A stretch of 64,000 nt of DNA from Henckelia pumila. Lineage: Eukaryota > Streptophyta > Magnoliopsida > Lamiales > Gesneriaceae. The stretch is from the NCBI RefSeq assembly GCF_033568475.1, contig NC_133122.1, forward strand, positions 83,599,442-83,663,441, written 5' to 3'. Made by a program: the position numbers and the translations under genes. Below, piece by piece: positions 27,176 to 38,058 of this stretch. Position 1 is the stretch's first letter, and every line of letters begins with the position of its first letter. The notes under the pieces were generated by a model. The model did no database searches. It saw only the letters and a program-made list of their open reading frames with translations, and was not told where the DNA came from.

Positions 27176-28063
27176 ATGCCTCCCAGACTGATGAACAGAC
27201 GTGGGGAATCTACACCTACACCTCCACCTCCACCTCCACCTCCGCAGAACCCACTTGCAGCATTGGAGCAGGCCAATGCTACTTTGATGGCAGGGGTTAC
27301 TGCTCTGTTAGAGCAGCAGGCTTCACGTCCTAGAATGTCCCATGAGGAGGACGTAGCTGAGCGGTTCCAAAAGAAGGGGCCGAAGGAGTTCACTGGTACC
27401 ACCGATCCATTGGTGGCTGAGGGGTGGATTCGTTCTTTGGAGTCCATCTTTGCATACATAGGGATTAATGATACCGACAGGGTGAACTGTGCGACATATA
27501 TGATGAGGGGAGATGCAGCTCTTTGGTGGGAGGGTGCTGCCAGGGGAGTACATCTTCCTACATTGACTTGGGCGGAGTTTAGGCGTATCTTCTATTCCAA
27601 ATATTTCACGGAGGATGTGTGCAGTTGCATGATCCGGGAGTTTATGAGTCTCCGGCAGGGGGACAGGTCAGTGGTTGAGTATGTGAGCCAGTTCGAGAGG
27701 GGCTGTCATTTTGTGCCTCTGATTTCAGACAGTCCACTGGAGAAGATGAGGCAGTTTGTGGAGGGACTGAGGGCGGATATCAAGCATGACGTACGTATGA
27801 TGGACGTCGCTACATATGAGGCGGCAGTTAGTAGAGCACTGAGGTCAGAGGAGGGTAGGAGAGAGATACAGCGAGAGCAGCAGGGGAAGAGACAGATTCA
27901 GTCTGGGTATCAGCGACCATCTTCGCAGCTTCCTGCAAAGAAGCAGTTTACTGGGCCGTCTAAGGGCCCGAATCCGCAGCAGAGGCCACAGCAGCAGAGG
28001 CCACAGCAGTTGAGGGGCGGGGCCCCTAATGCTATAGGTTTTCCTACTTGCCCGAAGTGTTAG
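27176..28063 (+). CDS. Gag of chromovirus A, zinc knuckle lost
   Basis: Starts at MPPRLMNRRGES, the usual MPPRR-type start of this group, followed by a Pro run and a capsid-like domain (EFTGTTDPLVAEGWIRSLES, ALWWEGAARG, EFMSLRQGDRSVVEYVSQFE). The upstream ATG at 27161 is less likely. After a Gln/Pro/Arg-rich tail it ends at CPKC then TAG (28061-28063). Compared with element B, the sequence between CPKC and the following NCPRKKN is deleted, which removes the CX2CX4HX4C knuckle used for RNA packaging. The frame continues after the stop into protease, so gag-pol was once one frame. Confidence 0.85.
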   Translation: MPPRLMNRRGESTPTPPPPPPPPQNPLAALEQANATLMAGVTALLEQQASRPRMSHEEDVAERFQKKGPKEFTGTTDPLVAEGWIRSLESIFAYIGINDTDRVNCATYMMRGDAALWWEGAARGVHLPTLTWAEFRRIFYSKYFTEDVCSCMIREFMSLRQGDRSVVEYVSQFERGCHFVPLISDSPLEKMRQFVEGLRADIKHDVRMMDVATYEAAVSRALRSEEGRREIQREQQGKRQIQSGYQRPSSQLPAKKQFTGPSKGPNPQQRPQQQRPQQLRGGAPNAIGFPTCPKC

Positions 28064-30227
28064 AAGATAGCTAACTGCCCGAGGAAGAAGAACACCGCTG
28101 GTAGAGTGTTCGTCATGCAGGCAGAGGAGGCAGACCCAGATACCTCCTTGATCACTGGTATATCTTACCTCTAGTATTTTATAATTTCTTCCTTTGGTTA
28201 AGAATTTCGTTTTTCTGTGGAATTGTTGTTATTTGGATTATCTATTTTCATGTTAGAATAAGAAGCATGTTTTACTTGTGATTAGAATTAAGGGTTTTAG
28301 CGACTCTTTGGGGAAAGTTTAGTAGTGGTATGAAATTGTTGGGATTCTTCTGTGTGCAGGGAGAATTCTAGTTGGAGGCAACTCCACGTTTGCGTTGCTA
28401 GATTCAGGGGCTACGCATTTGTTTATCTCCTTGGAGTTTATCAGACGGATAGGCATCACACCCGAGATCGTTGACAGTGGTTATGATGTCACTATGCCGT
28501 CAGGACAGATTATTTCTACCTCTAGTGTCATTCGAGAACTGGAGTTGGAGCTTCAGGGGCACTCCATTCGCGCAGATGTGGTGGTTTTGCCATTGAGTGG
28601 ATTTGATTTGATATTGGGTATGGGCTGGTTGACAGTCAATGGAGCTTCGATTGATTTTCGTCGGAGGACAGTGTCAGTGAAACCGCCGGGAGGCGACCCG
28701 TTTACTTTTCATGCATCTCAGAGCAGTGATATTCCTCAGGTGATATCTCTTATTCAGGCGAGGAAGTTGTTGAAATGGGGTTGCCAAGGTTTTCTAGCAA
28801 GTATTGTCACGGCCACAGAATCACCTAGCAGATCATTATCAGAGATAGAGGTGGTTCGTGACATTCCGGATGTCTTCCCGGAGGATGTTGCAGGAATTCC
28901 ACCAGTGAGAGATGTGGAGTTCAGCATCGACTTAGTGCCAGACACCGTGCCTATCTCTAAGGCACCATACAGACTTGCTCCTACTGAGATGAAAGAGTTG
29001 AAGGAGCAAATACAGGAATTATTAGAGAAAGGCTTTGTTCGTCCTAGCTTTTCTCCATGGGGAGCTCCAGTGTTATTTGTGAAGAAGAAGGATGGCAGTA
29101 TGAGACTGTGCATCGATTATCGAGAGCTCAATAGGGTCACAGTGAAGAATAAGTACCCACTGCCGAGGATAGAGGACTTATTTGATCAGTTGCAGGGAGC
29201 TTCGGTGTTCTCCAAGATCGACCTGCGATCTGGTTACCATCAGCTGCGAGTTAGAGAGGCAAATGTGTCCAAGACTGCTTTTCGAACACGTTATGGGCAT
29301 TACGAGTTCTTAGTGATGCCATTTGGGATGACCAATGCTCCAGCGGTTTTCATGGATCTCATGAACCGGGTATTTCAGCCGTATCTTGATCAGTTCATCA
29401 TAGTCTTCATTAATGATATCTTGATCTACTCTAGGAGCGTTGAGGAGCATAGGCAGCATCTACAGACAGCCTTGCAGACTTTGAGGGAGCATCGTTTGTA
29501 TGCCAAGTTCAGAAAGTGCGAGTTTTGGCTCGAGCAGGTGGCATTTCTTGGCCACATTATTTCGAGAGATGGGATTGCAGTGGATAAGTCGAAGGTTGAG
29601 GCAGTGCAGAAATGGGGTATTCCGAAGAATGCTTCAGAGATTCGCAGTTTCTTGGGTTTGGCAGGATACTATAGGAAGTTCATCAAGGGTTTTTCCTCTA
29701 TTGCAGTACCCTTGACTTCCTTAACCAAGAAGAACGCGAAGTTTATTTGGAGTTCAGACTGTCAGAGGAGCTTCGATCAGCTGAAGGAAGCACTCACTAC
29801 TGCACCGGTTTTAGCGATGACAGTACCACACGAGGAGTTAGTGGTGTACACCGACGCGTCTAAGCTAGGTTTAGGCGCAGTACTTATTCAGTGTGGTAAG
29901 GTTATTGCTTATGTGTCGAGGCAGTTGAAGATTCATGAGCAGAACTACCCGACACATGACTTGGAGTTAGCGGCAGTGGTTTTCGCTTTGAAAATCTGGA
30001 GACACTATCTGTATGGCGAGAAGTGCAAGATTTTCACTGATCATAAGAGCCTCAAGTACTTCTTCACTCAGAAGGAGTTGAACATGAGGCAACGAAGATG
30101 GTTGGAGTTGGTGAAGGATTACGACTGTGACATTAACTACCATCCGAGTAAAGCTAATGTAGTGGCCGATGCTTTGAGTCGGAAGTCGTCAGTGGTATCA
30201 TATTTGTCAGTGCAGCTACCACTGTAG
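28064..30227 (+). CDS. Pol part 1 of chromovirus A: protease, reverse transcriptase, RNase H (damaged)
   Basis: Coding is 28064-28157 joined to 28360-30227. It includes the aspartic protease motif LLDSGATH (28,398-28,421) and RT blocks [20 protein letters not shown] and [16 protein letters not shown]. The catalytic loop reads [10 protein letters not shown]: codon 29412-29414 is AAT, so the first Asp of the FIDD pair is Asn, which should abolish polymerase activity. RNase H follows ([25 protein letters not shown]). The frame ends at TAG 30225-30227, where element B has CAG. Confidence 0.88.
28158..28359 (+). other. Intron-like 202-nt insertion between gag and protease of chromovirus A
   Basis: Begins GTATATC and ends TTCTTCTGTGTGCAG, with a pyrimidine-rich end. 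Removal joins ATCACTG to GGAGAATTC, giving Leu-Ile-Thr-Gly-Arg-Ile-Leu-Val. This is in frame and aligns codon for codon with the uninterrupted element B sequence at about 57,287-57,310. It is full of stops in the gag frame. The simplest reading is a spliceosomal intron in the element. Confidence 0.75.
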
Positions 30228-31733
30228 AGTGAGATTCAGAGGTTTGATTTGGAGTTTTACTCGAGCGGTCATGCACCGAGCTTGTCAGTGTTGACGGTGC
30301 AGCCAGTTCTGCGAGATCGGATCAGGGATGGACAGTCTACTGATGAGGAGTTGCAGCGATGGAGACAGAGAGATGAGGCCAAGGGTAATCTTCTGTATAC
30401 AGTTGTGGATGGCATTGTTCAGTACCGTGGTAGGATGTGGGTACCGAACGTCGATCAGTTGAGAGCTGAGATCTTAGCAGAGGCTCACACATCTCCGTAC
30501 TCCATTCACCCCGGAAGTACGAAGATGTATCGAGATTTGCAGCTATTGTATTGGTGGCCCGGGATGAAGAGAGACATCGGGAGAGTTGTGTCAGAGTGCT
30601 TGACTTGTCAGCAGGTCAAGGCTGAGCATCAGCGTCCAGCAGGACTTCTTAGACCTCTTCCTATTCCGGAATGGAAATGGGAGAATATTACGATGGACTT
30701 TGTAGTTGGCTTACCGAGGAGTGCCAGAGGTTGCACAGCTATTTGGGTGATCGTGGATAGACTCACCAAGTCAGCTCATTTCTTACGGGTGAGGACTACT
30801 TACTCGTTGACACAGTATGCAGAGCTTTACATCAAGGAGATTGTTAGACTGCATGGCATACCAGTGTCGATAGTATCAGACAGAGATCCGAGATTTACGT
30901 CTGCGTTTTGGAGGAGTTTGCACACTACATTGGGGGCTAGACTCTTGTTCAGTACAGCGTTCCATCCCCAGACAGATGGTCAGTCTGAGAGAGTGATCCA
31001 GGTTCTCGAGGATCTACTGAGAGCTTGTGTCATCGACTTTCAGGGATCGTGGGAGACTAGACTGCCATCAGTGGAGTTTACCTATAACAACAGTTTTCAG
31101 TCGTCTATAGGTATGTCTCCTTATGCAGCATTGTACGGGAGGAGGTGCAGATCTCCTGTGCATTGGGATGAGGTCGGTGAGAGGATTTTACTTGGACCTG
31201 AGATTGTGCAGCAGACAGCTGATATTGTGACACAGATTCGGGATCGCATGAGGACTGCTCAGAGTCGTCAGAAGAGTTATGCAGATACTCGACGACGAGA
31301 TTTGGAGTTCGCTGTAGGTGATCACGTATTCCTGAAGGTGTCACCTATGAAGGGAGTAGTGCGATTTGGCCGGAGAGGCAAGATTAATCCGAGATATATA
31401 GGGCCATTCGAGATCTTGGAGAGAGTTGGCACGTTGGCCTACCGTTTAGCTCTACCACCAGGGCTAGCGGCAGTGCACAATATATTCCATGTATCCATGC
31501 TTCGGAGATACATCTCGAACCCGTCACATGTGTTGGATTTTGAGCCTCTTCAGTTGACACCAGAGTTAGCATTTGAAGAGAGGCCTATACGGATCTTGGC
31601 TAGGGAGGAGCGCAGATTGAGGACACGGGTTATACCGATGGTCAGAGTCCAGTGGCTGAATCACTCGGAGGAGGAAGCTATTTGGGAGACCGAGGCAGAT
31701 ATGAGGACTCGCTACCCGGAGTTGTTCGGGTAA
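30228..31733 (+). CDS. Pol part 2 of chromovirus A: integrase with chromodomain-like tail
   Basis: In frame with the upstream part after the stop. The zinc module has HTSPYSIH then CLTC. The catalytic core has Asp in TMDFVVGLP, Asp in VSDRDPRF and Glu in [11 protein letters not shown], all present. A GPY-type segment ([19 protein letters not shown]) is followed by a C-terminal module ([20 protein letters not shown]) like the chromodomain that directs chromoviruses to heterochromatin. Ends at 31733. Integrase itself looks intact but can be made only by stop-codon readthrough. Confidence 0.9.
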   Translation, partial: SEIQRFDLEFYSSGHAPSLSVLTVQPVLRDRIRDGQSTDEELQRWRQRDEAKGNLLYTVVDGIVQYRGRMWVPNVDQLRAEILAEAHTSPYSIHPGSTKMYRDLQLLYWWPGMKRDIGRVVSECLTCQQVKAEHQRPAGLLRPLPIPEWKWENITMDFVVGLPRSARGCTAIWVIVDRLTKSAHFLRVRTTYSLTQYAELYIKEIVRLHGIPVSIVSDRDPRFTSAFWRSLHTTLGARLLFSTAFHPQTDGQSERVIQVLEDLLRACVIDFQGSWETRLPSVEFTYNNSFQSSIGMSPYAALYGRRCRSPVHWDEVGERILLGPEIVQQTADIVTQIRDRMRTAQSRQKSYADTRRRDLEFAVGDHVFLKVSPMKGVVRFGRRGKINPRYIGPFEILERVGTLAYRLALPPGLAAVHNIFHVSMLRRYISNPSHVLDFEPLQLTPELAFEERPIRILAREERRLRTRVIPMVRVQWLNHSEEEAIWETEADMRTRYPELFG

Positions 31734-31761
31734 GTACTTTAATTTCGAGGACGAAATCCAA

Positions 31762-31784
31762 TTTAAGGGGGGGGGGGGGAGAAT
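31762..31784 (+). other. Polypurine tract of chromovirus A
   Basis: A purine run with 13 consecutive G (31767-31779) followed by AGAAT directly before the 3' LTR. This is the expected plus-strand primer position. Element B has only seven G at the same place. Confidence 0.8.
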
Positions 31785-34427
31785 TGTAACACCCGGTATT
31801 TTTAAATACGTAAATTCGCATGCCTAATTAGGAAATTTATTTATTTAAAATTTTAGATTTATGGGTTAAATAATTATGTGAAATTATTTGTGCATGTTTT
31901 AAGTTATTTTTAAGCATTTAACCCATAATTAGTGATTTTCACGATTTATGGAAATTAATTGTTTTTGATCGCGTAGACGGGACCGTGGACGCACGAGATG
32001 ACAACTTTCTATCCAATTTATTTCATGAGCATTTTTAGAGCCCAAAAATATTATTTTGACTTTTATTTCCTCAATATTTTTAGTATTTAATTTTATATAA
32101 TTTTAGGAGTCCGTTTTCATTCAAAATAAGCCAAAATAATGACTTTTTAGTATTTTTAAAATTCCCTTAATTATATATTTCGGGATTTATGATTTAGTAT
32201 CAGATTTAAATCTTTTAAGTGGAGGTTTAAATTATATATTTTGGTATATTAATTAAGTAAATTATGTAGTGTAATTATATTTAAAATTTTTAATCCTAAA
32301 ACTACCCAACCCTACGCCCAAACTCTCCATCAGCCGCCTCACCCCCATCTCCATCATCTTCTTTGTCGATCCAACAGACAAGGAAGACTCCATAGCCACG
32401 TTTTTGAAGGTCCAAAGCAAGTTGTCATCGTCCCGTCGTCCCGGATTCGTTCTACACGCTCCTATCTCGTCCTTTAACGGTGCAAGGCATGATTCCTTCT
32501 TTTTTTTTGTGCAATAACCGAGTATATGCGGGTGTGTGCGTGTGCATCAGTCCTCTTCAAAAATTTTCAGAAAAACGAGATGGTTTAAGGTTTTATGCGT
32601 TTGTTCTTGTGATTCTTGATCATACTCACGTTTTCCTTAGCCATGGTCCATACGACTGCTGGTCAGGGTCCCTAGGTCGAGAGGGGGTGGTCTGGACTCG
32701 AGTGGTTCGAGCCAAACGAGCCCAGAAGTAAGCTAGGCTCGATCGGGTTCTTGGACGCGCAGACTAGGGTTTCGGGAAGGGCCTTCGGCCTCGGCGGTTT
32801 GGGCTGCATGGGGCTGAGGGCTGGTGCAGGTTAGGTCCGCCCAGACGTGGGCTACGTCTGGGCGGTGGCGCTCCGGCCAGGGGCGGCCAGAGCAAGCCGG
32901 CAGCAGCCTGGGAACGGCTGCTGCTCACGGCCGCAGCAGAACGTGAATAGGGGGCGATGGGTTCTAGGGTTCCAAGTGGGTTCCGGGTCGGGTTAGTGGT
33001 CCGGGTCAAGTTCATGGGTCATGGGTTAAGTTAGTTGGGTTCGGGTCCGGGTTAAGTTAATTGGGCTCGGGTATTTTTAATTTTAAGTTAATTATTAAGT
33101 TTAAGTGTTTTATTGGGCTAATTAGATTAATTAAATTAATGTGCTACATTTAAGTTTATTAATGGGCTTGAATAATTAATTTAAGTTAGTCCACTAATTT
33201 TTATGGGCTTGAGAGCCCATGGGAAATATTGGGCCAGTCTTTGGGCTTTTGGGCCCATTGAGCCGGAATAGAATGTTAATGGGCCAAGAATGTTTTAATG
33301 GACTTTAATTAATTAAGTGGGCTTAGAATAATTAATTATTGGGCTTAAGTATGTTAATGGGCCAGTCTCAGTGTTAGTGGGCCAGAATTTAAGAAAATGG
33401 GCTTGAGTGTTATGGCCAGCAGTTCAGTACAAACCATGAGAAATTGCATGTGTCCTAAATATATATTTAATTATTTTATGCATGAATGTTATTTTAGTAT
33501 TTATATGTTAGTATAAAAATTAAATTAAATATATATGAAGGACACACATTTTATTTAAGTACATGCATTCATGAAATAATTTTTATGCATGATTTAATGT
33601 TTAAGGTTGAGCAAAAGAAAATAATTTTATGTTGGAAGTTGAAGTAGTGTGACAATTTAAGGGGGATTCGTCCCCATATGTGAACTATTGAAGGACAGTT
33701 TACTGCCAATTTAAGAGGTGATTCGTCACCGCCACGTACGTTAGTTTCCCACACTGATCAGTATTTAATGTATGATTTAAGGTTACACTATGGATACAAC
33801 CATGCGATGTTAGAAATACTTTGCTCAACAATGTTTATGTATTATGTATGATTATGATATTTAAGTTAATTTAAGTTATGTTATGTCATGATATTTTTAA
33901 GAATGCTCATTCATGTATATGTTATGTATTAGTATTAAAGTGATTTAAACTATTTTTAAACCCTTGTTATGTTAGCATGTTGGGCCTCTAGCCTCACTAC
34001 ACTGTTATGGTGCAGGTGAGTACGTAGAGGAGGATGTGGTACCCACCGGCGGCGAGGACATATGAGCGGACATGCAGTGACCCCGTGACCGTGATAGTCG
34101 TCTGAGTCTTTATGCATGTTTTGAATATTTTAGCATGTTATACATTTATTTATTTATTTTCAGTGGTTGACAGTATGGAATATTTTATTTAAATATTTTC
34201 AGTGCATGCAAATTTTATTTATTTTTGCTTATGTCAGTATTTTATTAAATGTTTGACTCAGATATTTAATTTATTAAAGGTTGCATTTTTATTTAGTTAA
34301 TTTATTTTTAAATCTATTTATTCTGTGCATATATGTATGGGCATGTATGTACATATCTTTACTTAGTAAGTATATAAAAAAAAAAAAATCGCATATTTAT
34401 TTATATTAGAGAGTTAGGGTCGTTTCA
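31785..34427 (+). repeat. 3' LTR of chromovirus A, 2,643 bp
   Basis: Starts TGTAACACCCGG and ends CGTTTCA. Length agrees with the two LTRs of element B (about 2,635 bp), so this copy, not the 5' one, has the normal length. Confidence 0.9.
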
Positions 34428-34471
34428 ATTAATTACTCAATAATCGTTAATTTTGGATACGGGTCACTACA
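34428..34471 (-). repeat. 44-bp remnant of another LTR
   Basis: Reads ATTAATTACTCAATAATCG ... GGATACGGGTCACTACA. In reverse complement this resembles the start of the element C LTR (TGTAGTAGCCCGTACCC...). It is all that remains of a C-like LTR between A and the LINE. Confidence 0.5.
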
Positions 34472-34472
34472 G

Positions 34473-35600
34473 ATGTACTGGAAGCAGCGTAGTCGAGGGA
34501 ATTGGCTTGCTTTGGGTTATAAGAATACCAGATTTTTCCACCGTTCGGAAACTATGCATAAGTCTCTTAATATCATCAATGGCTTAGTCACAAGACACGG
34601 AGATATCGTTCACGAGGCTACAGTTATGACAAAAATTATCATTGATTATTTTGATAATTTGTTTACATCTACTGCGCCCACCCAAGATTTAATGATCCCT
34701 GTGACCGATTGCATTCAGCCAGTAGTGTTTTCTGCTATGAATACAACTCTTGGTGCACCGTATACATGCTCTGAAATCAAAACCGCCTTGTTTGATATGA
34801 ATCCTGATAAGGCATCTGGTCCAGATGTCTTATCGACTATTTTCTACCAGAAATATTGTAACATAATAGAGGAGGACTTTTCCAGAGCGGATTTAGTAGT
34901 TCTTAATGAGAATGCTCCAGTCGATAGTTGGAATAAGACTATTATCACTCTTATCCCAAAATTTCCTAATCCCTTGATGATGAAGGAGTTCCGACCAATC
35001 AGTCTATGTAATACCTGCTGCAAAATCATAGCCAGGACTATTACTAATAGATTACGGTTGTTTATGCTGCTTATTGTTGATGATACCCAAAGTGCATTTG
35101 TCCCTGGAAGATTGATTACAGACAATGTTATTCTCGGGTTTGAGGCAATACATTGGATGTGTAACTAAAAAAAGACAAATATGGATATGCGACACTCAAA
35201 CTGGATATGAATAAGGCATATGATCGAGTGGAATGGAAGTTTGAAGCCACCATGATCTAGATGGGATTCAGTGGGGTATGGGTGAAAAAGGTGATGAACT
35301 ATGTCTCGAGTGTCAGCTACTCTTTTGCACTGAACTAGTCTGTTTTGGGGAATTTTAAACCAAGAAAAGGAATCAAACAAGGCGACCCCCTATCACCTTA
35401 CCTGTTTGTGATATGTGCATAGGGATTATCGGCCTCGCTCTCTGCATATGAAAGCCATGGACTCATTAATGGGGTTATAATTTCATTCACCTGTTCATTT
35501 TTTGACTCACCTATTTTTTGCAAATGATAGTCTTATATTCTTCAAAGCTACAGGCGAAGATTGTTCTAAGGTGAGGGAGTTCTTACATGTTTATGAGTTG
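34473..35600 (+). pseudogene. LINE reverse transcriptase remnant
   Basis: The first 231 codons are open (to 35168): DMNPDKASGPDVL, ITLIPKFPNPLMMKEFRPIS, SAFVPGRLITDNVILGFEAI, all diagnostic of plant L1 RT. Then frames break. Further motifs are LDMNKAYDRVEW (the first catalytic Asp), KQGDPLSPYLFVI, and FFANDSLIFF at about 35,514-35,543. The last should be FADD, and codon 35523-35525 (AAT) gives Asn. No functional enzyme can be made. Confidence 0.85.
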
Positions 35601-36023
35601 GCGTCAGGTTAGCTAATTAATTTTTAAAAGTTAGCATTGTCGTTCACCCCTAATACAGTGCCTACTATGGTGGAGAGCATTAAATCTGTGGTATTTATCT
35701 CTATGGTTCAAGGGAATGATGTATATATTAGATTTCCAACGTTTTCTCTTCGAAGTAAGAGGGTTCAGTTTAACTATCTGCTGGAAAGGGTGTCAAGAAG
35801 AATTCACGGTTGGGGCAGTAAGAGTTTTTCTGTTTGTGGGAAATAAATTCTGATTAAATCTTTGCTACAGGCTATACAAACCTATGCGATGTCTTGTTTT
35901 TGCATTCTTAAAGCTACATGTCAAGCAACTAAGTGGAAGTGTGCCAATTTCTGGTGGGGAATTGATGATGGAAAAGGGAAGATGAACTGGAAAACATGGG
36001 ACTTCCTCTGATAGCCAAAGTGC

Positions 36024-37556
36024 TTGTGCGGTATGGGATTCAGAAAGCTTGAAATATTCAATAAGGCACTGTTGGCAAAACAAATGTGGCATGTTATTCA
36101 GAGCCCGCATTCATTGATTTCTAAGGTCCTCAAAGCCCATTATTTTAAGCATGTGGATATCATGAATGCTTCCTTGGGTAGCAATCCATCCTCCATATGG
36201 CGATATATGATATGGAGTAGAGACCTAATGGAGACCAGGATTTATTGGAGAATTACTTATGGTGACTCAGTGAATATTCTTCAGGATAAGTGGGTTCTAT
36301 CACTATGCTCCTGTCTCTCATATCATGGCTTTCGAGTTCAGGATGGTGCTCTTGTGAGTTCTTGGATTCATAATAATATAAATTGAATGGGCAGACTATT
36401 CAAGAAGCATGCTTGCCCTATATATCTCAGGAAATACTCAATATTCCACTTTCGACTACTACTTTGAGTAATACAAGGTTTTGGAAGTTTGACTCAAAAG
36501 GAAAATACTAGGTTAAAAGTGGCTACCATATTGGAATAGGCCTCTACAATCCTCCTGAAAATCAGTCAAATGGGTCTACTTTACAAGGCTGGTGGCGGTT
36601 CATTTGGTCATTTTCTATTCCGCCAAGATCCATATTTTTTGGTGGAGAGTCTTTTATAATATTATTCTGACAGAAAATAATCTTAACAGACATCATGTGC
36701 CGGTTGTTGGAATAGCCCTCTTTGTCACAATCCTTTATATTCGACTTGTCATGCCCTTTTCTATCGCCATATATGGAAGGATAATGTCTTATGGTGTAGG
36801 ATTATTCAAATTAAGAGCCATGGCACGCAAGGTGTTTGCATGTGGCTCATGTCTCAATCAAACCGAGAAGCTCCGGAGGAATTTTCTTGTCATTTATGGA
36901 TGGTTTGGAATGCTAGGTGCCGAGCAATGCATGACTCTGAGTCTCGAGAGGTGAAACGCCCGACCCTAAAAGCTGTTGCATTTGTTGAGGACTATCGTTG
37001 GGCTGCGATGGAGGTTGCTAGCTCGTGTGCGACTGACTTGCACATCTTGCCATCTATTTGGCAAGCGCTACCTAAAGGTTATATTCGACTTGATGTGGAA
37101 GTTGGATTCCAAGAGAACACCAATTGATGTGGTGTAGGGGGAGTATGCCGTGATCATTAAGGAAAAATTCTAGTTGCATTTGGTCAAATATTATGGATGC
37201 CAAATTCAGTTGTCCTTTGGGAACTGCAAGCAATCAAAGAAGGACATCGTGTAGCCTTTGACAGAGGTTTTTTCCATATTATTGTATATTCTGATTCACT
37301 TCTAGCTGTGTAAGCAGTTACGGACCTAGCAATTGACTTGGGATATGTTGGTCTATGTGTGATGGATATTATAACTATGTGGCATGTGTTTGATAGTGTT
37401 TCATTTTTACATGCGAGGAGGTCGACGAATGAAGTCGCCCACTTTTTAGCAAAATTTGTTTATTTCTCCTCGCTTCTTTTTATGGATTCTTGGGAGTTTT
37501 TCTTTTTGTATGGATCAACTTGTAATGAAGGATTCTATTATTCATTAATAAATTAA
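36024..37556 (+). pseudogene. LINE C-terminal region with RNase H remnant
   Basis: Scattered frames carry the zinc-binding-like connector (KALLAKQMWHVIQSPHSLIS, SIWRYMIWSRDLMETRIYW) and an RNase H domain of the plant L1 type (GVCRDH, GKILVAFGQ, ELQAIKEGHRVAFDRGFFHI, YSDSLLAV, TNEVAHFLAKF). In-frame stops interrupt several of these (for example after GVCRDH). Ends just before the poly(A) tail. Confidence 0.75.
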
Positions 37557-37783
37557 CAAGTTTTCTTAAAAAAAAAAAAAGTGGGGAAAAATAGTCGCGG
37601 AATGTGTAGTTTTAACGACATGAGATTTGGTAACCTCCGACGAAGTGGACCGTGTCTTGCATCACAAAAGTTCAGATTTCTTGCAATGAATATATGCGCA
37701 TAATTTTCAGAACATAATACAAAATAATGTAGCACATATTTCTACATATATTTTCGTTTGTTTCGTAACATAGAGTTACAAAA

Positions 37784-38048
37784 GGACTAATTGCATTCAC
37801 ACCCCCTGTGAAAAGTCTAAAAGGCATAAAACCCCCTAAGAAATATTAATAGGCTAATGCATCCCTCAGTTTTTTAAAATGTAGCACATTTCACCTCTAT
37901 GTTATACAAACTTGGGCACATTTATACCCTCTCATAGGGGTTTTTATGCTAATTTTTTTAAAACATAGGGTCTAACATGCTATTAATTTTACACAGGGGG
38001 TTTTATGCCTTTTAAACTTTTAACAGGGGGTGTGAATGCAATTAGCCC
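37784..38048. mobile_element. MULE-type MITE, 265 bp, with perfect 10-bp target duplication
   Basis: The terminal inverted repeats are about 54 bp with roughly three mismatches. Left begins GGACTAATTGCATTCACACC, right (complement) GGGCTAATTGCATTCACACC, both continuing through CCCCTGT and AGGCATAAAACCCCCT. AGTTACAAAA flanks both sides (37774-37783 and 38049-38058). Long inverted repeats plus a 9-10-bp duplication indicate a Mutator-like element. No coding capacity. Confidence 0.85.
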
Positions 38049-38058
38049 AGTTACAAAA

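Larger units (their letters stand above)
24178..34427 (+). mobile_element. Ty3/Gypsy chromovirus A (probably Tekay/Del clade), full length but defective
   Basis: Two LTRs start TGTAACACCCGG and end CGTTTCA. Between them are a tRNA-iMet primer site, one continuous gag-pol frame (protease, reverse transcriptase, RNase H, integrase, C-terminal chromodomain-like module) and a purine tract. Large LTRs plus a chromodomain point to Tekay/Del. Lesions: loss of the gag zinc knuckle, a stop at 28061, a reverse-transcriptase FIDD to FIND change, and a second stop at 30225. It contains a 202-nt intron. The flanks do not form a target duplication (GAAAT left, ATTAA right), so at least one flank was rearranged after insertion. 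Confidence 0.9.
34472..37580 (+). mobile_element. LINE (L1-type non-LTR retrotransposon), 5'-truncated and decayed
   Basis: Reverse-transcriptase-like coding begins at once at 34473, a degraded middle follows, an RNase H region lies at about 37,124-37,552, and a 13-A tail sits at 37568-37580. The order RT, connector, RNase H, poly(A) is that of plant L1 elements. The upstream endonuclease is missing because an LTR fragment abuts at 34471. Many stops and frame changes; inactive. Confidence 0.85.
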
